DNA of 64,000 nt, taken from Bacteroidales bacterium (GTDB taxonomy: Bacteria > Bacteroidota > Bacteroidia > Bacteroidales > UBA12077). The stretch is from positions 303,243-367,242 of the forward strand of contig JANQHE010000037.1 in NCBI GenBank assembly GCA_028282785.1. Reading direction: 5' to 3'. The stretch's first letter is position 1. Every line of letters begins with the position of its first letter. Positions 8,285 to 16,002 of this stretch are shown here, in pieces. Under the pieces are notes generated by a model. That model ran no database searches. It was not told where the DNA came from and was given only the letters and a program-made list of their open reading frames with translations. A program made the translations under genes and the position numbers.

Positions 8285-11269
8285 ATGGATAATAATCAAA
8301 AAAATCAAATACAAATACTTAAATCCGTCTTCAAAGGAAGGCAGGATGTATTTGCTGTGCGATGGGAAAAAGGCAATAAAAGCGGTTATATGCCGGCATA
8401 CTATTACGACCCATATATGTACCGACTGCACAGAAATAGTGGTGGTACATTTGCATCATACAACGACAAAACTTTAAAAACCCTTACCGATGAAGAAATA
8501 CGCCTGCACCTTAAAGGAAAACAATTCATTGGTATCTATCCATTGTTAAAAGATAATTCAACCTGGTTTCTGGCCGCCGATTTTGATAAAGAGGACTGGG
8601 AAATAGAGTGTAAGACATTTATCCGTGCCTGTGAGGATAAAGGCATTCACGCATACCTTGAAAAGTCACGCTCTGGTAAAGGTGGCCATGTATGGATATT
8701 TTTTGAAGAACCCTTGTTAGCTGTAAAAACAAGAAAGTTGTTTATCCATATTCTTCAGGAATGCGGAGCGTTTTCCGTTTTCGATAAGAAGTCAAGCTTC
8801 GATAGGTTATTTCCAAACCAGGATTATTTATCCGGTAAAGGGTTTGGGAATCTGATAGCATTGCCATTTAACAAACTGACATTACAGAATGGCAACAATT
8901 GTTTTGTTGACCCTGAAACAATGAAACCTTTTGAAGACCAATGGAGGTTTTTAGAAAGCATCAAGAAAATTACTACTGAAAAATTCAAAGAACTATATGG
9001 AGAATTGAAAGGCAATCTGTCAAACGAATCAAAGGCAGTCAAAACAGAATCAAACGGAAAACTAATTATTCGGCTGACCAATTACTTGTCATTAAGTCGT
9101 CCAGGATTAAACATCCAGCTTATTAACTTCTTAAAAGAAGAGTTGAACTTTTACAATACAGAGTATTTCGTAAAGAAGAAGATGAGTAAAAACGTTCATG
9201 GCACTGAACGGTATTTCAATTTTATTGAAGAAACTGAAAATGAGGTTTTCATTCCCCGTGGTATGACCGGTCAACTACTCGCGTTTTGTAAACAGAATAA
9301 GATAGAATTTGATTTTCATGATGAACGTATTAAGCATACAAATTTAGAATTCAATTGTGAGATAGAGCTGCGCGAACATCAGAACCAGGCTTTACAAGCA
9401 ACGGATAAAAAGGATTTTGGTGTAATAGTTGCACCACCGGGCACAGGAAAAACGATTGTTGGGTTGAAAATAATCGCTAAAAAGAAACAACCAGCATTGA
9501 TAATTGCCCATCGCAAACAAATTGCCGACCAATGGATTGAGCGGATTCAAACCTTCCTGGGCATCCCAAAAAGCGAAATTGGACGAATTGGGCAAGGTAA
9601 ATCAAAAGTTGGAAAGCAGATTACCGTTGCCATGATTCAATCATTAACTAAAAAACTTGATACTAAAGAGGCAACAAAAATCGAAAAAGCATTTGGGACT
9701 ATTCTTGTTGATGAATGCCATCATATTCCCGCTAAGTCATACCGAGATACTATCTCTAAGCTGCACACCCATTATTTATATGGATTGACGGCTACACCTT
9801 TCAGGAAATATAATGACGGTAAGCTTATTTTTATCCATCTGAGCAGTATCATTTCTGAAATTGAACCACAACAAATCGATAACTTTCAGCATGCTAAGAT
9901 TATTGTAAGAAATACAGAGCTTGAAGTTCCCTTTAATTCAAGAACCGACCGGTTTGAGACATTGTCTCAAATCCTCATACACGATTCTTTAAGAAACAAG
10001 CTTATACTCGATGATATTACCAAAGAACTAAAGACGGGCAACAAGGTAGTTGTAATTACTGAACGTAAAGAACATATAGATACTATATACCAATTTCTGA
10101 AACAACGACATGAAACGATTACCTTATCAGGTGATGATTCCCAAGCAAGCCGTGACCAAAAGTGGAAGGTTTTAAAGGAGGGGAATTATCAAGCTTTAAT
10201 TACAACCGGTCAGTTTTTTGGTGAAGGAAGTGATTTACAAAATGTCACCTGTTTGTTCCTTGTCTATCCATTTTCATTTAAAGGCAAGTTGATTCAATAT
10301 ATTGGACGTGTTCAACGTTCCGAAGTAGCACCAACCATTTACGATTACCGGGATTATAAAATCGATTACCTCAATAAATTGTTCCTGAAAAGGAATACTT
10401 ACTATCGAAAACTTGAAAAACAAAGAACTCTATTTGATGATACAAAATCCGAAGATATTTCGGAACCCGATAATTATGTAATAAGAGAAAGGGTTAGACT
10501 AAGTTTCAATGAACTGGAGTTTCGGTATGGTTCAATTGCTTTTGACCACATTGCCAGGGAAACAGGAGAGATTTTAAAATTTGAGATTGAAAACGATACA
10601 ATCCGGCCAGAATTCGATATACTAAAACCCTATTTTGCAAAGCAATTGAATATAAAAAAGGTAGAAATCGACATTTATGCTGAATTTGAAAATGACAGAT
10701 TAGTCTCTCAATTGGCCGAATCCAAAGATATTGACCGAATTAATGATGATGTTATTGAAAGTGTCCGGTTCCGGTTTGCACAAAAGGAATTTATTGGTAA
10801 AGGAACAAGCTCAAAAGAACCTACATTGGATTTAGATGAGTTGCAGAATGGGAAGAAAGCATTTTCATCGGAAGAAGAGCTCTTGGATGAGCTACTGAAA
10901 GAAGAAAATGTCAAACATTTCAAACAGTTAAGATATCTGGCAAAGAATCACCTTTCAAAAGTCCTAAAAATCAGGTTTGTATTAAGTCCTTTCTCATTCG
11001 TGTTTTTATTGGAGGGAGTTGAACAATACCATATAGTTCTTGAAACTTTGGATACTGAAGAAGCTACTTATATATGGCATATCGAAAAGAAAAATCTTTA
11101 TGCACAATTAAACCGGATAAATGATGACCTAAACATCATAAGGAATCAAGGTAGGCAATATTTTCTTGAAAACCCTCCAGCCAATTTTAGCCGTATTTTA
11201 CATGATTATTCTGATGAAAAGAAAGGATTTGTTATATGGAAGGGAAATTTGGAGGAGAGGTTGGTTTAA
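8285..11269 (+). CDS. Archaeo-eukaryotic primase-superfamily 2 helicase fusion (TOTE-type conflict protein)
   Basis: A 994-residue fusion. The N-terminus has an archaeo-eukaryotic primase fold: a DxD motif (D99, D101 in FLAADFDKEDW) and a catalytic-type histidine in SGKGGHVWIFF (H135). A superfamily 2 helicase follows, with Walker A APPGTGKT ending at residue 390, DECH at 476-479, a TATP motif in YGLTATPFRK, and a QYIGRVQRS motif VI. The C-terminal 250 residues are of unknown type. The architecture matches proteins of TOTE conflict systems (Aravind group terminology). It stands alone, divergent from the AbiE operon and convergent with the UvrD gene. A DNA-replication or anti-phage role is inferred only. 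Confidence 0.82.
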   Translation: MDNNQKNQIQILKSVFKGRQDVFAVRWEKGNKSGYMPAYYYDPYMYRLHRNSGGTFASYNDKTLKTLTDEEIRLHLKGKQFIGIYPLLKDNSTWFLAADFDKEDWEIECKTFIRACEDKGIHAYLEKSRSGKGGHVWIFFEEPLLAVKTRKLFIHILQECGAFSVFDKKSSFDRLFPNQDYLSGKGFGNLIALPFNKLTLQNGNNCFVDPETMKPFEDQWRFLESIKKITTEKFKELYGELKGNLSNESKAVKTESNGKLIIRLTNYLSLSRPGLNIQLINFLKEELNFYNTEYFVKKKMSKNVHGTERYFNFIEETENEVFIPRGMTGQLLAFCKQNKIEFDFHDERIKHTNLEFNCEIELREHQNQALQATDKKDFGVIVAPPGTGKTIVGLKIIAKKKQPALIIAHRKQIADQWIERIQTFLGIPKSEIGRIGQGKSKVGKQITVAMIQSLTKKLDTKEATKIEKAFGTILVDECHHIPAKSYRDTISKLHTHYLYGLTATPFRKYNDGKLIFIHLSSIISEIEPQQIDNFQHAKIIVRNTELEVPFNSRTDRFETLSQILIHDSLRNKLILDDITKELKTGNKVVVITERKEHIDTIYQFLKQRHETITLSGDDSQASRDQKWKVLKEGNYQALITTGQFFGEGSDLQNVTCLFLVYPFSFKGKLIQYIGRVQRSEVAPTIYDYRDYKIDYLNKLFLKRNTYYRKLEKQRTLFDDTKSEDISEPDNYVIRERVRLSFNELEFRYGSIAFDHIARETGEILKFEIENDTIRPEFDILKPYFAKQLNIKKVEIDIYAEFENDRLVSQLAESKDIDRINDDVIESVRFRFAQKEFIGKGTSSKEPTLDLDELQNGKKAFSSEEELLDELLKEENVKHFKQLRYLAKNHLSKVLKIRFVLSPFSFVFLLEGVEQYHIVLETLDTEEATYIWHIEKKNLYAQLNRINDDLNIIRNQGRQYFLENPPANFSRILHDYSDEKKGFVIWKGNLEERLV

Positions 11270-11293
11270 AAAATTCTTGAAATGTTTATAGTT

Positions 11294-12997
11294 CTAATCA
11301 AAAGGCAACTCATCAAATAAACTTCCTTCATCAACAAGTTTATCAAGACTCTCAGATTCTACTAAAAATAATTCTTTCCTAGCGCGGGTCACAGCCACAT
11401 ATTTAAGATTTAGCTCTTGCTCTCTTTCCCAGTCTTTCTGGTCTAATCGATTAAGAGGGAGCTCATTATAGTTTAATATAAAAATCCTGTCCTCTTCAAG
11501 TCCTTTTGCCCGATGTATTGTTGATAGCTTTATTGGATTATCATTTGATGAAATATAAGTTCTTATTTTCTTTAAAAGTTCAAGTATAGAAGGGCATTCA
11601 TCATTCCATTGATAATACTTTTGCGAAAGAAAATCTAACTTGTTTCTTAAATATTCTCTTTCATCTTCCATGTAAATATTTCTTTCGGTTGAATCTATTA
11701 TTCTTTCAGCATTTTTCTTTATTATCCATTCCCATCTTTTGGTTACCTTATCGTACAAATCCTCAAATTCGTTCGGAAGGTTATCAATAATAACATTCAG
11801 CTCATCATGCTTAAAAATACCCTTGAGTTCCTGTATAATTTCATTTACTTCATCTTCATGTATCTGAATCTTGATATTTTTATTGATGAAATCAAAAACT
11901 AAAATCACAAGAGGCGCTCTTAACCGGGAGATTATCAAATCACTTGGCTTTGCCAATTCTGTAACCTCATCCCTGTTTATATTTATAACATACCCATCTT
12001 CATCCTTAAATCCAGTTATATCACTTCTAAGTGTTTGAGCTATTTCAATAACTTTTTTGGGACATCGAAAACTTGACTTCAAAGGTAATTCTGTTGCTTT
12101 GGTTAATATTTTTACCCTATTAAAAGATTCAATATCTGCACCTGTAAACCCATAAATTGATTGGTGTGGGTCACCAACTGCTAAGATTCTGCTCCCTTTT
12201 TTTCCATATTTTACAGCTGTTTGTAATTGCGCTTTTGATAAATCCTGGCATTCATCTATAAAAAGAAAATTATATCTGTTATTGGGATAAAGCTTCCATG
12301 TATAAGGCAGATAAATCATATCTGTATAATCAATAATCATTGAATCTTTTGAGAACTGATTACCTTTTTGTAATAATATCTTGTGGCACTCAAAGTAGTA
12401 GCCTAATTCCTCTTTAAAATTTCTTTTGTTCACTTCAATTTCATTAAAAATGTTGAAGTGAATTACCATTTGTTCAAAATCAGATATATCATCCTTGGTT
12501 AAAGTCGTTCGGTATTTTTGGTTTATGTTAATTAACCTCTCACTTACCCTCCTAATTAAATTTTTAATAGCAAAATCATTTGGATCCTCAATATTACTAG
12601 GGTCAAGATTATTTACTGCAAGAATATTTTGATATTCTGATTTTAATTTGTTTTGAATTTCCGGGCTTTTTAAAATCTGCCAGTATTTATTATTCTCTAA
12701 TTGTAGAGGTTTGCCGGAGTTATTATTATCAAAAAGAATTTGTCTACCTAAAGCATGAATTGTTTTTACGGTTACTCTATTCATGCCTCTATTGCGAAAC
12801 TTATTTAGTATTTCTTTGGCAATACTTGTATTGAAAGCGCAAAACAGTACTTGTTCTTCATTGCCTGCATACTTTGCAGACTCAATAATTGTCGTTGTTT
12901 TTCCTGCTCCGGCTACTGCATCTATAATGCCATGTGAATTTTCATTCTTCACGAACTGAAAAATTGCATTTTGTTCTTCTGTAAATGAAATACTCAT
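11294..12997 (-). CDS. UvrD/Rep-like superfamily 1 helicase
   Basis: A 567-residue SF1A helicase. Walker A is AVAGAGKTTT (GAGKTT at 30-35), the DEAD-box-like DECQD is at 248-252, and motif III is AVGDPHQSIYGFTGAD. Late motifs are STIHRAKGLEEDRIFIL and KYVAVTRARKELFLVES. It is shorter than housekeeping UvrD (about 700 residues), as usual for defence-linked helicases (compare the UvrD-like GajB of Gabija). It lies 75 bp downstream of the AlbA_2/ATPase gene on the same strand, so it is probably the third gene of the DUF6088-AlbA_2-UvrD unit. No GajA-type partner is nearby. Biochemical class is sure; defence role is inference. Confidence 0.87.
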   Translation of the reverse strand: MSISFTEEQNAIFQFVKNENSHGIIDAVAGAGKTTTIIESAKYAGNEEQVLFCAFNTSIAKEILNKFRNRGMNRVTVKTIHALGRQILFDNNNSGKPLQLENNKYWQILKSPEIQNKLKSEYQNILAVNNLDPSNIEDPNDFAIKNLIRRVSERLININQKYRTTLTKDDISDFEQMVIHFNIFNEIEVNKRNFKEELGYYFECHKILLQKGNQFSKDSMIIDYTDMIYLPYTWKLYPNNRYNFLFIDECQDLSKAQLQTAVKYGKKGSRILAVGDPHQSIYGFTGADIESFNRVKILTKATELPLKSSFRCPKKVIEIAQTLRSDITGFKDEDGYVININRDEVTELAKPSDLIISRLRAPLVILVFDFINKNIKIQIHEDEVNEIIQELKGIFKHDELNVIIDNLPNEFEDLYDKVTKRWEWIIKKNAERIIDSTERNIYMEDEREYLRNKLDFLSQKYYQWNDECPSILELLKKIRTYISSNDNPIKLSTIHRAKGLEEDRIFILNYNELPLNRLDQKDWEREQELNLKYVAVTRARKELFLVESESLDKLVDEGSLFDELPFD

Positions 12998-13072
12998 AGC
13001 AGTGATTTTAATGGATTAATGTTTTCAATCTCAACTATGTAGTTTCTGTAATAAGTTCTTGCACTGTCTTTA

Positions 13073-14500
13073 TTATTTGATTATTTGCCAATGTCCGCCT
13101 TTATCTGCTCCAATTCGTTTTATAAATCCCTCTCGCTTTAATTTTTCAATATTTCGCTCAATAGAACGTGATGATACTCCAATAACTTTGGTGAGTTGAG
13201 CAATGGTAATGTCTTTATTGTCTCTCATTAATTCAATAATTTTCTCCGACGTTTTCTCCGACGTTTTCTCCGACGTTTTCTCCGACGTTTTCTCCGACAC
13301 TTCTCCGACGCTTTCTCCTGCCTCCAATCTAAAATCAACCACTACCGAATCAAATTCTATCTGGTAATCAGGTACTGTCGAATTATAAGCTTTCCAATTC
13401 CTGTCGATTTTATCAAAACCGAAACCAGCATTCTCTGCCAATTTAACCATTCTGAAAAGTTTCGCTAAAATAGGGCTACGAGGTAAGGAAATATCTTTGC
13501 CTTTTAATTCTTCAAAAGGTTTCGGTAATCCTCCCGGATTATAAAAGTCAATATGATTGGTAAATATTCGAACACGTGGACAAGCCGGAGAAAAGTAATC
13601 CGTATGCATTAACATATTCACCAATGCTTCACGTATACTTTCAAGTCCTGGTGAAAGCTCTTGCCCAAAACCTTCGGTAGTTAAAATAAATTGCACATCC
13701 ACTTTCTGCTTTAACCGGTTAAAGCATTCAAAGTAATATTCCCAAAGGTTTTCTTGCTCTTCAATTCTAAAGGTATAACGTTGTTTAGCATCAGAATAAG
13801 ATGTACCGGGTACTTCAAGTAAATCAATACGAAAATCGGCAAAGTGCTTTTCGATTATATCCCTTTTTCCAAGCATAAGCAGACCAGCATAAGTACATTT
13901 GCCCTTTTCCATTATTCGAAGTTTTTCCAAAAACTCCGTTTCATTGAATTGATTGTAACTCGCATTTGGATTAAAACGTGACATGTAATCCCTATAACGA
14001 CCCAATGAGGTATTACTCAAACTATCACGGCTTGTTTCAGGTGCCAATCCTCCTGTTTTTGTGCCGAAAGACCTGTCCCGTAACATGCTGTCTATTTCTT
14101 CCTGGGTCGCTCTTTGGTCAGAACTGCCCCGGCGAATAAAGGTATTGCCCTGATTGTTGTAATAAACGGGCTTGTTTTTGTGAACCGGAACGTAAAAAGC
14201 TAAGACCGTTTTATCATCAAATTTGTACACTTCCTGTTTTGTATCCACAAAAACATTGAACTTAGTACCACGCAAAGTATTTAAAAAATCTTGCGCCAAT
14301 TTTTCAGCATTGCCGACACCTGTTATTTCAAATTCATTACTTTGTTCTTTAACTCCCAGAACAATCCATCCGCCACTGGTATTAGTAAAAGCGGAAACGG
14401 TTTCCCACACTGACTTAGGCAACTCACCCTTGGCTGTTTTTGCCTCAAAATCTTCCCATTCGAGGGAGGTGAGCTTATGTATTAGTTCATCTTTTGTCAT
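13073..14500 (-). CDS. AlbA_2 (Schlafen-type) DNA/RNA-binding protein with HATPase-like domain and winged helix
   Basis: A 475-residue protein. The AlbA_2/Schlafen-like domain (about 1-140) starts with WEDFEAKTAKGELPKSVWETVSAF and has GGWIVLGV. The middle is an HATPase_c_4-like region (about 280-390) with ESIREALVNMLMHTDY (Bergerat-type N box), NPGGLPKP and RSPILAKLFRMVKLAENAGFGFDKI. The C-terminus is a winged helix (about 425-475, VSSRSIERNIEKLKREGFIKRIG). A run of SEKT units links the last two parts and comes from a 12-bp DNA repeat. It starts 3 bp after the stop of the DUF6088 gene, so the two are coupled. Related proteins are often mislabelled RecG-like or transcriptional regulators. Role unknown; part of a candidate defence module. 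Confidence 0.85.
   Translation of the reverse strand: MTKDELIHKLTSLEWEDFEAKTAKGELPKSVWETVSAFTNTSGGWIVLGVKEQSNEFEITGVGNAEKLAQDFLNTLRGTKFNVFVDTKQEVYKFDDKTVLAFYVPVHKNKPVYYNNQGNTFIRRGSSDQRATQEEIDSMLRDRSFGTKTGGLAPETSRDSLSNTSLGRYRDYMSRFNPNASYNQFNETEFLEKLRIMEKGKCTYAGLLMLGKRDIIEKHFADFRIDLLEVPGTSYSDAKQRYTFRIEEQENLWEYYFECFNRLKQKVDVQFILTTEGFGQELSPGLESIREALVNMLMHTDYFSPACPRVRIFTNHIDFYNPGGLPKPFEELKGKDISLPRSPILAKLFRMVKLAENAGFGFDKIDRNWKAYNSTVPDYQIEFDSVVVDFRLEAGESVGEVSEKTSEKTSEKTSEKTSEKIIELMRDNKDITIAQLTKVIGVSSRSIERNIEKLKREGFIKRIGADKGGHWQIIK
13242..13308. repeat. 12-bp tandem repeat inside the AlbA_2 gene
   Basis: Units of TTCTCCGACGTT repeated about five times in a row, with decayed copies at the right edge. 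They encode the SEKT linker repeats. The length is a multiple of 3, so changes in copy number would alter linker length without breaking the frame. Confidence 0.85.
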
Positions 14501-14503
14501 ATT

Positions 14504-15103
14504 CTAATGGTTTAATGCTTTTCGCAAGATAATTTTTATCCATTCAGGTGCTAAGGCAATATCATGGATTAGGTTTTTTTTATCTTCTTTTTTTAAAAGT
14601 TTGGTTATCTTGTTTAATTCGTCTTCTGTTACTTTATCTTTCCCTATTTCTCTTAATGCCTGAATAACTAATGCACTTATTTTCCCTTTTGCTAATAAAT
14701 TTTTCGGAGTAGTTTTTTTCAACTTTATGGTTCGGTTTCCTACTTTTATTATTCGAGCAGCACCATCCGTTAAAAACACAAGTTTTAAAGGAACCTGGGT
14801 ACTTAAACCTAAAGCATTAAGTGCGAATGTACCTGTTGGAACCATTTTTATTTTATCTCTTTTAGCAATTCCTTTTGCTACTTCTTCGGCTGTTGGCATT
14901 ACCTCTCCAATAAATTCATTTTTTTTAGGACGAACATAAATGCCATGGGCTACCTGTTTTATAATTCCTTTCTCTCTGAGTCTTTGTAAAGCTTTTCGAA
15001 TAGCAGCCGAAGTACCATGTTTTGTAAAGTCCTCTGGAAAAAGTAATACACCATTAGGCTTACTTTTAACTGATTTTTCTATGCTTTCTTCCGTTTTTTG
15101 CAT
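14504..15103 (-). CDS. DUF6088 / AbiEi-like antitoxin-type regulator without an AbiEii partner
   Basis: A 199-residue protein of the DUF6088 (AbiEi-related) family. The winged-helix part is GTSAAIRKALQRLREKGIIKQVAHGIYVRPK (residues about 29-59). The TGTFALNALGLSTQVPLKLVFLTDG segment corresponds to TGYSIFNRFNLTTQVPNVIQIG in the AbiEi protein at 7444-8169. It has no nucleotidyltransferase gene behind it. Instead the AlbA_2/ATPase gene starts 3 bp after its stop. A perfect 15-bp palindrome sits 12 bp upstream of its ATG. It is probably an autorepressor for the module and may also be the antitoxin for an unrecognised toxin (inference). Confidence 0.8.
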   Translation of the reverse strand: MQKTEESIEKSVKSKPNGVLLFPEDFTKHGTSAAIRKALQRLREKGIIKQVAHGIYVRPKKNEFIGEVMPTAEEVAKGIAKRDKIKMVPTGTFALNALGLSTQVPLKLVFLTDGAARIIKVGNRTIKLKKTTPKNLLAKGKISALVIQALREIGKDKVTEDELNKITKLLKKEDKKNLIHDIALAPEWIKIILRKALNH

Positions 15104-15115
15104 TGCTTCATCATC

Positions 15116-15154
15116 TTTTTCGTCACAAATTTAGTAAATATTTGTGACGAAAAA
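15116..15154. promoter_or_regulatory. Perfect palindromic operator upstream of the DUF6088-AlbA_2 module
   Basis: Inverted repeat with 15-bp perfect arms: TTTTTCGTCACAAAT at 15116-15130 and ATTTGTGACGAAAAA at 15140-15154, with a 9-bp spacer. It starts 13 nt from the ATG and so probably overlaps promoter or leader. The sequence differs from the AbiE operator, but the layout (long perfect arms, 9-10 bp spacer) is the same. Confidence 0.8.
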
Positions 15155-15306
15155 CGACATTATATCATTTTGTTGTGTCTTCAAGATTATTCTGACAAAA
15201 AGCAGTAATTCACAAGCCGGAAAAGCAGTTTGGAGGAGAGATTAGTACAATTAAAAATTAAGCATTTGCATATTTATATCACCAAATTATATTTTGATGT
15301 ATATTT

Positions 15307-16002
15307 TTACGAAAGAATGCTTTCTAACTTAAGCTTCCACTTTTCCCAATTGGGCATTTCTTTTGTTTGTAAATCAATAAATTTCTTTGTGTGATTATGA
15401 TGCACTAAATGACACAATTCATGTAAGATTACATACTCAATACAACCTCTGGGAGCTTTTATCAATTCTGGATTTAGAATGATCTTTCCTTTGGGTGTAC
15501 AGCTTCCCCATCGGGTTGGCATGTCTCTTAACATTATCGAACTGGGTTCAACATTGTATTTTTTGAATTGCTTAATTAATGGTTCAGCGTATTCTTTAAA
15601 CTTCATTCGAGCATTGGTTAAATACCAACTATCAACCAGTTTTTTTGTTTTGGTTTTATCTGATGTCTTTACAATTAAGTATGCACCTTTAAGTTTTACT
15701 GAATTTTCTTTCCCATCAATTATGTCTAACCTATATTGTCTACCAAGGTATAAATGGGTTTCTCCACTAACATATTTTTTCTGAAGTGATTTCGGATAAT
15801 AGGTAAGAAAATGGCTTTGCTGATTAATAATCCACGGTGCTCTATTAAGAATCTTTTCCTCAATCTTCTCCAAGGGTGTATTATTCGGAGCCTTAATCAG
15901 AACCGACAAATCTGGATTGACTGTGATTCCAAGTGTTTTTCGCTCTGAAAAAGATAACTGGTAATCTATACGCTTCGAGCCAAATTGAACAAATAAACTC
16001 AT
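15307..16002 (-). CDS. YgjP-like (M48-type, DUF45) metallopeptidase domain protein
   Basis: A 231-residue protein of the YgjP/DUF45 family, often encoded next to hsdR. The zinc motif is HELCH at residues 194-198 (YVILHELCHLVHHNH), with a further His near 204. The conserved RWGSCTPKGKIILNPELI segment precedes it. It is the last gene of the type I restriction-modification operon and overlaps the hsdR stop by 1 bp. What it cleaves is not known; a role in controlling the restriction enzyme is possible but unproven. Confidence 0.87.
   Translation of the reverse strand: MSLFVQFGSKRIDYQLSFSERKTLGITVNPDLSVLIKAPNNTPLEKIEEKILNRAPWIINQQSHFLTYYPKSLQKKYVSGETHLYLGRQYRLDIIDGKENSVKLKGAYLIVKTSDKTKTKKLVDSWYLTNARMKFKEYAEPLIKQFKKYNVEPSSIMLRDMPTRWGSCTPKGKIILNPELIKAPRGCIEYVILHELCHLVHHNHTKKFIDLQTKEMPNWEKWKLKLESILS

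Noticed and set aside
11294..12997. Gabija system (GajA-GajB)
   Set aside because: Only the UvrD-like helicase is present; no OLD-family ATPase/TOPRIM gene sits beside it, and the small ATPase at 5757 lacks a TOPRIM domain.
13242..13308. 12-bp repeats as a regulatory array
   Set aside because: They lie inside a coding frame and encode a regular SEKT linker, so a coding explanation is enough.
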